Source of the DNA: Haoranjiania flava
GTDB lineage: Bacteria > Bacteroidota > Bacteroidia > Chitinophagales > Chitinophagaceae
Assembly: GCF_025631005.1 (NCBI RefSeq)
Contig: NZ_JAOTPL010000016.1
Coordinates: 12,446-76,445, forward strand
Length of the DNA: 64,000 nucleotides
Direction: 5' to 3'
Shown here: piece after piece, positions 51,087-59,821 of the stretch
Position numbering within the stretch: position 1 is the first letter of the stretch
Layout: the number at the start of each line of letters is the position of its first letter
Position numbers and translations under genes: made by a program
The notes under the pieces: generated by a model
What the model was told of the DNA's origin: nothing
Seen by the model: the letters and a program-made list of their open reading frames with translations, nothing else
Database searches by the model: none

Positions 51087-52586
51087 ATGAAAAACCATAT
51101 ATTAAAATCCTGTTTACTTTCCTGTATAATATTATCATTTACTATATCTTGTAGTAAGCAATTAAATTATATTCCCGAGTCTTACTTGTCTCCTGAGCAG
51201 GTTTATAGTGATGAAGCAGGCAGCATAGGTGGTATTACAGGCATTTATAAGCAATATTCTTCTTTAAAAAGTGGCGAGCTTGCTTTGATCGGAACGATTG
51301 GAACTGATGAAGGCAGAGTATCTTATTTTGTACCTACATGGGGAGGCTATTGGTTGCAGTTGTCAGCATTGAATAGTTATGATAATGCGCAGCTAAGCGC
51401 ACAAAACCAAGTTATACAATATTACTGGCAGGGTAGCTATACAACAATTGGAAATGCAAATACGGCAATTAAATATTTGCCGTCTGCTGCTATGAATGAA
51501 GATGTAAGAAAGAAGTTATTGGGCGAAGCAAAGTTTATACGGGCTCTGGTATATTTTAATCTTGTTCAATTGTTTGGCGCGATACCTATGCCAACGGAAA
51601 CGCCTAATGCTAAGTATGATAAAGATGGATATCCCAGAACTCCCGAAACAGAAGTGTATACATTGATTAAATCGGATCTTATAGAAGCTATTCAAAGTTT
51701 ACCCAGTAAAAGTTCTGCTTTACCCGGACACGCGAATAAGCAGGCAGCGCAGGCTTTACTCGGAAAGGTATTTCTAACTTTAAAAGATTACATTAGCGCC
51801 GAGTCTACGTTAAGGTCTCTAATTACTGACAGTGAAACTGGTTTAATGCCGGATTTTGCAGATTTATTTAAAGAGGCAAATGAAAACAACAAAGAGTCTT
51901 TGTTTGAGGTACAATTCTCAACCGAAACCGGTTTTACACAAGGCTTAACAAATGTTCTGGGTAGCTGGAATATGGCAAGTAATAGACCCGGGGGTGGGGG
52001 ACATGTTGCCCTGCCAACAAAATATGCAGTAAATATTTACTCTTCATTAGATACTATCAGGAAAAATGCTACTTTAAGGCATATATATTATGATGCAGAT
52101 GGAAATCCCGGATTAAACTGGTGGTGGCAGGATGTTGGTGACCCACATATAAAAAAGTTTGAGCAACAAGACAAACAAGAAGCAGGCCAATCATCAAGAA
52201 ATATATATGTACTTAGGTTGGCAGATGCAATTCTTATGTATTCAGAAGCGTTAAACGAGATGAATCAAACAGCGCAGGCACTTACATACTTTAACCGCAT
52301 CCGTGACCGCGCTAAAGTTCCATATATAGAAATTAGCCTTGGACGAGCACCGACCCAATTAGAATTAAGAGATAGCCTTGTTACAGAAAGAATGAAAGAG
52401 TTTATGTTTGAAGGTTGGCGGTGGTTCGACCTCAAAAGGTGGGGCCTATTGATAGAGGGCACAAAACAATACAATGCAGCTGCTGTAAATATTACTTCGC
52501 CGAAGCACTTGTTGTATCCAATTCCTTTTCAGGAATTTCAGAATAACCGCACATTGAAATTAGAAGATCAAAACCCGGGCTATTAA
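51087..52586 (+). CDS. SusD/RagB family nutrient-binding outer membrane lipoprotein
   Basis: Surface lipoprotein that lies as a lid on its SusC partner and binds the glycan. The 499-residue protein has a lipoprotein signal with lipobox TISCS at about residue 22, the early motif YIPESYLSPEQVYSDE, TPR-like helices (FIRALVYFNLVQLFGAIPMPTE is the family signature), a C-terminal SusD domain, and the ending NRIRDRAKVP and RMKEFMFEGWRWFDLKRWG, then NPGY. It is three bases from the next gene, so co-transcription is sure. Confidence 0.95.
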   Translation: MKNHILKSCLLSCIILSFTISCSKQLNYIPESYLSPEQVYSDEAGSIGGITGIYKQYSSLKSGELALIGTIGTDEGRVSYFVPTWGGYWLQLSALNSYDNAQLSAQNQVIQYYWQGSYTTIGNANTAIKYLPSAAMNEDVRKKLLGEAKFIRALVYFNLVQLFGAIPMPTETPNAKYDKDGYPRTPETEVYTLIKSDLIEAIQSLPSKSSALPGHANKQAAQALLGKVFLTLKDYISAESTLRSLITDSETGLMPDFADLFKEANENNKESLFEVQFSTETGFTQGLTNVLGSWNMASNRPGGGGHVALPTKYAVNIYSSLDTIRKNATLRHIYYDADGNPGLNWWWQDVGDPHIKKFEQQDKQEAGQSSRNIYVLRLADAILMYSEALNEMNQTAQALTYFNRIRDRAKVPYIEISLGRAPTQLELRDSLVTERMKEFMFEGWRWFDLKRWGLLIEGTKQYNAAAVNITSPKHLLYPIPFQEFQNNRTLKLEDQNPGY

Positions 52587-52589
52587 AAT

Positions 52590-54803
52590 ATGTCATGCAA
52601 TATTCAGAGATTAGTAAAATTGCTTTTAGTGTTGGTGCTTATATATTCCACTGCATTATCGCAGTCTGTAAAGCAAACAGATACAAGCTTATTAATACGT
52701 TCAGATCATTATAATTTTGAATTGAATCTCGTGTCTGGATCAATAGATTATATATTTTCTAACGGCAGTTATTTTAATAATATAGTGTCTGTATTTCATG
52801 ATGTTAAACTGGGTAAGCATGCTTCTAACGAGTTTGCACAACATACCTATACCATAGAAAAAAATAAAGATGGTATTGAGCACGCAGTAACTATAAATTT
52901 CATTCATGAAGACAGATCCAAACCGTTTAGGCTTGTACAATACATTACTATTTATAAAGATCAACCATATATTTTATGCAGTGTTGCGGCTGAGGCAATA
53001 AATAAATCCACATTATTGGAAAGCAACTACATCAGTCCGTTTGCAACACTTGCTGGTAAAAGCAATTCCGTATTTGTCAATGGTGCCAAACCAAGACTAT
53101 TGGATGCGGCCTATGATAATGATAATTGGGTAAAATATCTTACTGTAGACTGGAATGATAAGCATGTGCAAGGGGAAGGTTATGAATTTACTTCTCTGTA
53201 TGACTATGAGAAAATGAATGGGATCGTCCTTGGCAATTTATCTCATAATTTTTGGAAGACAGGTATAAAATACAAAACATCAAAAGACACAGGAAATATA
53301 GATGATCTTATTGTATATGGAGGCGCTTCCACAGAAGATAATCCGACACTTCCAAAAGAATTCGGCGGTTACGACGGAACGCATGATGTGGTGCCACATG
53401 GTACTATGAAAGGGGAACAAATATCTTCTCCTTTAGTTTTTATTTGTTACGATGCTTACATACATAATGCTTATCATCTCTATGGACAATTAAATGCAAA
53501 AATTTCAGGATCCTTGTCATGGAATGGTTACGCACCTTTTTACTGGAATAGTTTTGGCATAGAAAATGTTTTGGGGCATAAAGGGATAATGATGCCCGGC
53601 GGAATCTCGGAAGTGTCTGATTTTATTTCTTCGATGAATAATTTTAATAGATATGCTAAACCTGTTATAAGCATCGACTCTTATGATCAATCTATTTACA
53701 CAACAGAAGTGTTAGCGTCCATAGGAAAATATGGCGAAAAACGCAATCAGGAAATGGGCTTTTATTTTATTCCTTTTGCTGTTTGGACATGGAAAAATTC
53801 TATAGACACGGCTAAGCTGCAACATACAAATGAGTACATAAGGAATGTGACATTAAAAGATAATTCAGGCAAAACTATTATCTACAAAGACGGTGATTTT
53901 GGGGCTTTTCCATTAGATCCTACACATCCAGCTACACGGGAGAGAATCATTGCTGAACTTCAAAACGCAAAAGCTATAAATGCTAAATTTTTAAAAATAG
54001 ATTTTCTTTCAGCTGGTGCCATGGAATCGACTGTAAGATATAAGAAAAATATCCGTTCTGGTCTCGAAGGCTACAATTACGGCATGAAAATGCTAAAACA
54101 ACTAATAGACTCCGTTTTAGGTAAGGATATATTCATTACTCAAGCTATATCTCCTATGTTTCCTCATCAGTACGCACATGCAAGGTTTTTATCAACCGAT
54201 ATTTATTCGCACTTAAGAGATGATAAAAAGAAGTTCCCGAATTATGGTAGTACAGCTTCCTCTATGATCACATCTTCACATCTAGGATGGGTACATGGCA
54301 CGCTTTTGCCTTTTACAAATATGGATGTAATAGTAATGAAGAATTTTCAGCGTAATGCAGATATTTCTGAGAAGGATATAAAAATAAGGTTATACTCTAT
54401 GATAACTTTAGGAAGTATATTCGGAGACGGCACTGATTTCAGAAATAGCGAGGCAAGGAGAAGAGCAAAAAAATATTTAGATAATGAGAGTATTTGCAGA
54501 TTTTTTAGCACGCCCAAAGCTTTTCTACCTTTAAAAACAGCAGATGGATTGGATGAGGATCAGCAATTAAGTTTTTATTTACCTCAGGATACCTTGTTGA
54601 TTTCTGCATTTAATTTTTCTGTAAAGAATACTTATAAAAGTTCCTTTAACAGAAACAGGATAGGGCTTAAGCATAATAACTACATAATAAAAGACTTTAT
54701 AACTAATAATACAATAGCTGTGTGGGATAAAGATGACACAACATTTTCGTTCAAGATAAACGCTGAAGATGCAATTCTGTTTAAGTTATATCCTACGAAT
54801 TAA
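52590..54803 (+). CDS. Secreted glycoside hydrolase, clan GH-D-like (alpha-galactosidase-type)
   Basis: Probable exported alpha-glycosidase of 737 residues with an N-terminal signal peptide (to about residue 25, ALSQS). The first 340 residues are a beta-rich domain like the supersandwich of GH36. The barrel follows with DSYDQSIYTTEV, DPTHPATRERIIAELQNAKA and LKIDFLSAGAMES, where the Asp at about 470 corresponds to the nucleophile of the KxDxx motif of GH36/GH27. A C-terminal sandwich ends in AILFKLYP. The exact family (GH36, GH27 or a new subfamily) and the sugar, galactose or another alpha-linked sugar, cannot be fixed here. It sits in the SusCD operon. Confidence 0.75.
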   Translation: MSCNIQRLVKLLLVLVLIYSTALSQSVKQTDTSLLIRSDHYNFELNLVSGSIDYIFSNGSYFNNIVSVFHDVKLGKHASNEFAQHTYTIEKNKDGIEHAVTINFIHEDRSKPFRLVQYITIYKDQPYILCSVAAEAINKSTLLESNYISPFATLAGKSNSVFVNGAKPRLLDAAYDNDNWVKYLTVDWNDKHVQGEGYEFTSLYDYEKMNGIVLGNLSHNFWKTGIKYKTSKDTGNIDDLIVYGGASTEDNPTLPKEFGGYDGTHDVVPHGTMKGEQISSPLVFICYDAYIHNAYHLYGQLNAKISGSLSWNGYAPFYWNSFGIENVLGHKGIMMPGGISEVSDFISSMNNFNRYAKPVISIDSYDQSIYTTEVLASIGKYGEKRNQEMGFYFIPFAVWTWKNSIDTAKLQHTNEYIRNVTLKDNSGKTIIYKDGDFGAFPLDPTHPATRERIIAELQNAKAINAKFLKIDFLSAGAMESTVRYKKNIRSGLEGYNYGMKMLKQLIDSVLGKDIFITQAISPMFPHQYAHARFLSTDIYSHLRDDKKKFPNYGSTASSMITSSHLGWVHGTLLPFTNMDVIVMKNFQRNADISEKDIKIRLYSMITLGSIFGDGTDFRNSEARRRAKKYLDNESICRFFSTPKAFLPLKTADGLDEDQQLSFYLPQDTLLISAFNFSVKNTYKSSFNRNRIGLKHNNYIIKDFITNNTIAVWDKDDTTFSFKINAEDAILFKLYPTN

Positions 54804-54935
54804 TATGCATAGTAATTTAATCCATCATTCCACAAAAAAAGGCTATTGTTTCAGTTTCAGGATTCAAGAACTTTGAGATGTGTTACAAATACATATCAAA
54901 TATTCACTTGATTAAGATAAAAAATTAATATACTG

Positions 54936-57900
54936 ATGAAAGTTCATGTTTGGTGCGAGAAGATAGTAATACCTACTTACGAAACAGGTGCACCGGAAAA
55001 AAATCCATTATTCCTTGAAAAAAGGGTTTACCAGGGTAGTAGCGGCGTTGTATACCCGCACGCGGTTGTGGAATCTATTTCCGATGAGAAAAAAGATAAA
55101 GAATACAATGCGGTTTTTTTAGAAAACAACTATTTGAAAATCATGATACTTCCGGAGTTGGGAGGAAGAGTGCAGCGTGCGTATGATAAAATTCAAAAGC
55201 GCGATTTTGTATACTACAACCAGGTGATAAAACCTGCATTGGTAGGGCTTACAGGGCCGTGGATATCAGGAGGCATAGAATTCAACTGGCCGCAACACCA
55301 CAGGCCAAGCACGTTCCAGCCCGTGGATTTTGCAATAGAAGAGCATGAGGACGGCAGCGCTACTGTCTGGGTGAACGAGATAGAAGTAATGTTCAGGACA
55401 AAAGGAACAGCAGGCTTTACATTGTACCCGGATAAAGCATACCTCGAGATAAAAGGTAAATTATTTAACCGCACCCAAATGCCGCAGACTTTCCTCTGGT
55501 GGGCGAATCCTGCAGTGAAGGTAAGCGCTCATTACCAGTCTATCTTTCCGCCTGATGTGTATGCAGTGTTTGATCATGGCAAACGCGATGTATCTTCTTT
55601 CCCGATAGCCAAAGGTGTATATTATAAAGTTGATTATGCACCTGGCACAGATATTTCAAGGTACGATACCATTCCTGTGCCCACTTCCTACATGGCTATT
55701 GAATCTGCGTACGATTTTATTGGTTGTTACGAGCATGATATAGAAGCAGGCATGTTGCATGTTGCCGATCATCATTTTTCTCCCGGCAAAAAACAGTGGA
55801 CATGGGGCAACGGAGATTTTGGCTTTACCTGGGACAGGCATCTTACAGACGAAGACGGCCCGTACATTGAACTTATGACAGGTGTGTATACAGACAACCA
55901 ACCGGATTTTACATGGTTGATGCCGAATGAAGAAAAAACTTTTGAACAATACTTTATGCCGTTTGCAAAAACCGGCGGCGTAAAGAATGCTACGAAAGAA
56001 GCACTGATCAACATCGTTCAAAACAACAATGGCTTACTGGTAAATGTTTACGCTACTGCAGTTTATACAGATTGCAAAGTCAGCCTTTATCACAAAGGCG
56101 AATTGGTCAAAGAATTTATCGCGACCATTTCTCCTACAGAGATATTTAGTCAACAGTATACAGCAAATATACCTTGCGCTGACTTAACGGAATGGAAATT
56201 TATTGTTGAACATAATGGAAAAATATTAGTGGAGTTTCAACAGGAGGCGAAAGAAGAAAAAGAAGTTCCGCCGGCGGCAACGGCTGCCCTTTCCCCGAAG
56301 GATATTGCATCTGTAGAGGAATTGTATCTCAACGGGCTTCACTTGGAGCAGTACAGGCACGCCACATTCAATCCTATAGATTATTACCAGGAAGGATTAC
56401 TACGAGAGCCCGCAAATGTACAGTGCAACAATGCTATGGGTTTGCTCTTGCTGCGCAGGGGCAGGTTTGGGCAGGCTGAACATTATTTCAGAACAGCAAT
56501 AAAAACTTTGACTAAAAGAAACCCCAACCCTTTTGATGGCGAACCATACTACAATTTAGGAGTGTGCCTGAAGCTACAGGGCAAGGAAGACGCGGCTTAT
56601 GACGCGTTTTATAAAGCTGTGTGGAATGATGCATGGCAACACGCAGGTTTTTTGCAGCTTGCCAAAATAAAGACCAGGCAGGAAGATTATAAGCTGGCGC
56701 TTTACCTGGCAGAAAAATCTTTAGTAAGAAATTATCATAGCATTGCGACAAGGCATTTAAAGGCTATTCTCTTACGTAAATCAGGCAATCCGGATAAGGC
56801 AAACCATCTGGTAGATGAATCTTTACAACTCGATATATTTAATTTCGGTTGCTGGTATGAAAAATACCTGCTGGAGAAAGATGATGCCGTGCTGAAAAAA
56901 TTTATAGAATTAATGCGCAATGCGCTGAATAATTACCTGGAACTATCGCTCGATTATGCTGATGCCGGCTTGTATGAAGAGGCTGCAACTGTTATCAATA
57001 CATACATACAGCACAATGAAAATGTTTCTCCATTGTGTTATTACTACCTGGGATACTTTACCGGTTATTACGACGAAGTGAAAGCAAAAGAATTTTTTGA
57101 CATAGCATCAAAATTATCTGCTGCTTATGTATTTCCCAATAAACTGGAAGAAATAAATATTCTTACGTCAGCCATAAAGCGCAGCGCTCATAATGCTAAA
57201 GCATATTATTATCTTGGTAATCTTTGGTATGATAAAAGACAATATGATGAGGCAATAGTCTGTTGGGAAAAGGCCATAGCATTAGACAATACTTTTGCTA
57301 CACCTTTCAGGAACTTATCCCTGGCATATTTTAATAAAAAACATGACCAGGAAAAATCTCTGGAGTATTTGGAAAAAGCATTTTTATTGGATGAAACAGA
57401 TGCCCGTGTTTTGATGGAATTAGACCAGTTGTATAAAATGCTGGGCAAGCCATATCAGCAAAGGCTTACCTTACTTGAAAAGCACCTGGCGCTTACTGAA
57501 AGCAGGGACGACCTATATCTGGAAAGAATAACTTTGTATAATAATCTTGAAAATTTCGAAAAGTCTAAAGCATTACTTGCACAAAGAAAATTTCATCCTT
57601 GGGAAGGCGGCGAAGGGAAAGTGCTGGGACAGTTTATTCTGAGTTACACAGAACTGGCAAAAAAAGCTATACTGGCTAATGACCATCACAAGGCTTTGCA
57701 ACTTCTATCCTCTCTTGAAAAATACCCTGAAAACCTGGGCGAGGGCAAATTGTATAACGCGCAGGAAAACGATGTATACTTTCTGAAGGCATTGGCATTA
57801 GAAGGTTTGGGAGCGACAGAAGAAGCCCGGAATTATTTTCTGAAAGTTACTGCCGGTATCAGCGAGCCTGTGCAGGCAATTTATTACAATGATCCGCAGC

Positions 57901-58256
57901 CGGACAAGATATTCTACCAGGGACTGGCCTGGTACAAATTAAATGCGCCGGAAAAGGCAAAAGCCATTTATGAAAAGTTTATAAATTTTGGCCGCGAACA
58001 TTACAATGACGAAGTGAAGATTGACTATTTTGCTGTTTCTTTACCCGATTTGCTTGTGTTTGATCTTGATTTGGATAAGCGGAATAAAAACCATGCGCGA
58101 TATCTCATCGGTCTTGGATATCTGGGTTTAGGAGCATATGACAGGGCAAAAGAAGAACTTAGGAAAGTGGTTGAAGCCGACATCAATCACCAGGGAGCCG
58201 CCTCCTACATACGCATGATACCTTTTATGAAAGAAGTTTTCAATAATGACCTATAA
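54936..58256 (+). CDS. DUF5107 domain protein with tetratricopeptide repeats
   Basis: Large cytoplasmic-looking protein of 1106 residues without an evident signal peptide. Residues about 5-350 form DUF5107, a beta-sandwich of the galactose-mutarotase type (VVYPHAVVESI, LENNYLKIMILPELGGRVQRAYDKI, GPWISGGIEFNWPQHHRPST, WWANPAVKV), probably binding or changing a sugar. From about 460 to the end there are many TPR units (YYNLGVCLKLQGKEDAAYDAF, AYYYLGNLWYDKRQYDEAIVCWEKAI, LIGLGYLGLGAYDRAKEEL). Such fusions are typical of sugar-uptake loci in this phylum, role unknown. It starts 132 bases after the hydrolase gene and ends 11 bases before the sugar porter. Confidence 0.85.
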   Translation: MKVHVWCEKIVIPTYETGAPEKNPLFLEKRVYQGSSGVVYPHAVVESISDEKKDKEYNAVFLENNYLKIMILPELGGRVQRAYDKIQKRDFVYYNQVIKPALVGLTGPWISGGIEFNWPQHHRPSTFQPVDFAIEEHEDGSATVWVNEIEVMFRTKGTAGFTLYPDKAYLEIKGKLFNRTQMPQTFLWWANPAVKVSAHYQSIFPPDVYAVFDHGKRDVSSFPIAKGVYYKVDYAPGTDISRYDTIPVPTSYMAIESAYDFIGCYEHDIEAGMLHVADHHFSPGKKQWTWGNGDFGFTWDRHLTDEDGPYIELMTGVYTDNQPDFTWLMPNEEKTFEQYFMPFAKTGGVKNATKEALINIVQNNNGLLVNVYATAVYTDCKVSLYHKGELVKEFIATISPTEIFSQQYTANIPCADLTEWKFIVEHNGKILVEFQQEAKEEKEVPPAATAALSPKDIASVEELYLNGLHLEQYRHATFNPIDYYQEGLLREPANVQCNNAMGLLLLRRGRFGQAEHYFRTAIKTLTKRNPNPFDGEPYYNLGVCLKLQGKEDAAYDAFYKAVWNDAWQHAGFLQLAKIKTRQEDYKLALYLAEKSLVRNYHSIATRHLKAILLRKSGNPDKANHLVDESLQLDIFNFGCWYEKYLLEKDDAVLKKFIELMRNALNNYLELSLDYADAGLYEEAATVINTYIQHNENVSPLCYYYLGYFTGYYDEVKAKEFFDIASKLSAAYVFPNKLEEINILTSAIKRSAHNAKAYYYLGNLWYDKRQYDEAIVCWEKAIALDNTFATPFRNLSLAYFNKKHDQEKSLEYLEKAFLLDETDARVLMELDQLYKMLGKPYQQRLTLLEKHLALTESRDDLYLERITLYNNLENFEKSKALLAQRKFHPWEGGEGKVLGQFILSYTELAKKAILANDHHKALQLLSSLEKYPENLGEGKLYNAQENDVYFLKALALEGLGATEEARNYFLKVTAGISEPVQAIYYNDPQPDKIFYQGLAWYKLNAPEKAKAIYEKFINFGREHYNDEVKIDYFAVSLPDLLVFDLDLDKRNKNHARYLIGLGYLGLGAYDRAKEELRKVVEADINHQGAASYIRMIPFMKEVFNNDL

Positions 58257-58267
58257 AACACAACTAT

Positions 58268-59602
58268 ATGTATGCTTATAATAAATCTTACATCATAAGA
58301 ATGGCTTTTATCTCAGCGCTTGGCGGCTATTTATTCGGCTTTGATTTTGCTGTTATAGCTGGTGCATTGCCGTTTCTGGCAGATCAGTTTGCATTGAATG
58401 AATATTGGGAAGGTTTTCTCACGGCTTCGCTGGCATTGGGTTGTATAGCAGGATGTTTATTTGCCGGTGCCTTTTCAGACAAAGTAGGCAGAAAGAAAGC
58501 ATTGATGGCTGCAGCTTTTATATTTTTAGTTTCTTCCCTGGCGATGGGTTTTTCTACAGGAAGGGATGTGTTTATTTTTGCACGATTTGTGGCAGGTGTA
58601 GGTGTAGGAATGGCGTCTGTGCTTTCGCCCATGTATATCGCAGAAATTTCGCCTGCATCTATGCGTGGCCAGATGGTGTCTATTAATCAATTGACGGTGA
58701 CAATTGGTATATTCATTACCAGCCTGGTAAACTATGCATTAAGAGATGCGGGCGATGATGCCTGGCGTTGGATGGTGGGTCTCGGCGCAGTGCCTTCGTT
58801 TCTTTTTTTGATAGGTGTGATATGGCTTCCGGAAAGTCCGAGGTGGTTAGTGACGAAAAAAAGAGAAAAGGATGCAGCAATAATTTTACATAAGATAGGC
58901 GGAGAGCTGTATGCAGTAAAGTCGGTAAGCTCTATTCAAGATACTTTGCAGGGAGAGGATACAAAAAAAGTAAGTTTTAAAGAGGTGTTCAGTAGGGCTG
59001 CATTGCCTGCCATTATTATAGGAATGGGATTGGCTGTATTTCAGCAGTGGAGCGGAGCAAATGCTATCTTCAATTACGGGGCAAAAATTTTTGAAAGTAT
59101 CGGCTTTAGTTTAGGTGCTCAGCTAAAACAATTGGTGATTATCAATGCGGTTAATCTTATTTTTACTTTAATAGCTATGTGGCAGGTTGATAAGTTAGGC
59201 AGGAAACCGTTAATGTTATTCGGCGCTTTAGGACTTTGTGTTTCTTATATTATCAGCGCGATATTATTACAACAAGGTTTATCAGTGGCAGTCTGGCCAT
59301 TGCTTGCCGCTATTGCTATCTATGCTATGACCTTAGCGCCCGTAACCTGGGTGGTAATTTCTGAGATTTTTCCAAATAAGGTCAGGGGTAAGGCCACATC
59401 AATTGCTGTTGTTGCTTTGTGGATGGCTTATGCCGTACTGGTTTTTACATTCCCTATCCTGGTTGAAAAGACCGGTACTTATACGCCGTTTTATATCTAT
59501 GCCGGCATATGTTTACTTGGTTTTATTTTCGTAAAATTGCGTGTAAAGGAAACCAAAGGCAAAACGCTGGAAGAGCTCGAAAATGTAATGACACGACATT
59601 GA
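58268..59602 (+). CDS. Sugar porter family MFS transporter (XylE/GalP-like)
   Basis: Inner-membrane sugar:H+ symporter of 444 residues with 12 TM helices. The sugar porter signatures are present: GGYLFGFDFAVIAGALP, DKVGRKKAL, RFVAGVGVGMASVLSPMYIAEISP, RGQMVSINQL, PESPRWL, QWSGANAIFNYG and EIFPNKVRGKATS, with PxxxPxxxET replaced by RVKETKGKTLEELE at the end. It probably takes monosaccharides freed in the periplasm into the cell. It closes the first SusCD operon, followed by a strong terminator. Confidence 0.94.
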   Translation: MYAYNKSYIIRMAFISALGGYLFGFDFAVIAGALPFLADQFALNEYWEGFLTASLALGCIAGCLFAGAFSDKVGRKKALMAAAFIFLVSSLAMGFSTGRDVFIFARFVAGVGVGMASVLSPMYIAEISPASMRGQMVSINQLTVTIGIFITSLVNYALRDAGDDAWRWMVGLGAVPSFLFLIGVIWLPESPRWLVTKKREKDAAIILHKIGGELYAVKSVSSIQDTLQGEDTKKVSFKEVFSRAALPAIIIGMGLAVFQQWSGANAIFNYGAKIFESIGFSLGAQLKQLVIINAVNLIFTLIAMWQVDKLGRKPLMLFGALGLCVSYIISAILLQQGLSVAVWPLLAAIAIYAMTLAPVTWVVISEIFPNKVRGKATSIAVVALWMAYAVLVFTFPILVEKTGTYTPFYIYAGICLLGFIFVKLRVKETKGKTLEELENVMTRH

Positions 59603-59623
59603 CCTCTAATGCTAAAAATATTG

Positions 59624-59653
59624 AAAGATCTTGTTACAAACAAGGTCTTTTTT
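59624..59653 (+). terminator. Intrinsic terminator of the first PUL operon
   Basis: Twelve paired bases AAAGATCTTGTT (59624-59635) with AACAAGGTCTTT (59639-59650), one of them T-G, loop ACA, and then T-run. It ends the susC-susD-GH-DUF5107-MFS transcript before the second SusC unit. Confidence 0.85.
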
Positions 59654-59676
59654 ATTGCTGTAAACAGTAAGATAAT

Positions 59677-59707
59677 CCATTATTATAGTAATAATAAACA
59701 TTCTTTT
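59677..59707 (+). promoter_or_regulatory. Conserved two-block element before susC 2
   Basis: Blocks CCATTATTATAGTAA (59677-59691) and AACATTCTTTT (59697-59707), gap 5 bases, identical to those at 47868-47898 while the sequence around them differs. It is 114 bases before the ATG. It suggests one regulator for both operons. Confidence 0.65.
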
Positions 59708-59821
59708 CTGATAAGCATTTGTGAAATTTGATTTATAAAAACCTGCTATTTCTTATAAGTTGTAAAATACTTTGCATTTGTTCTACAAAAATATCCTAAT
59801 CTCTTATAAAATTCACTTCTT

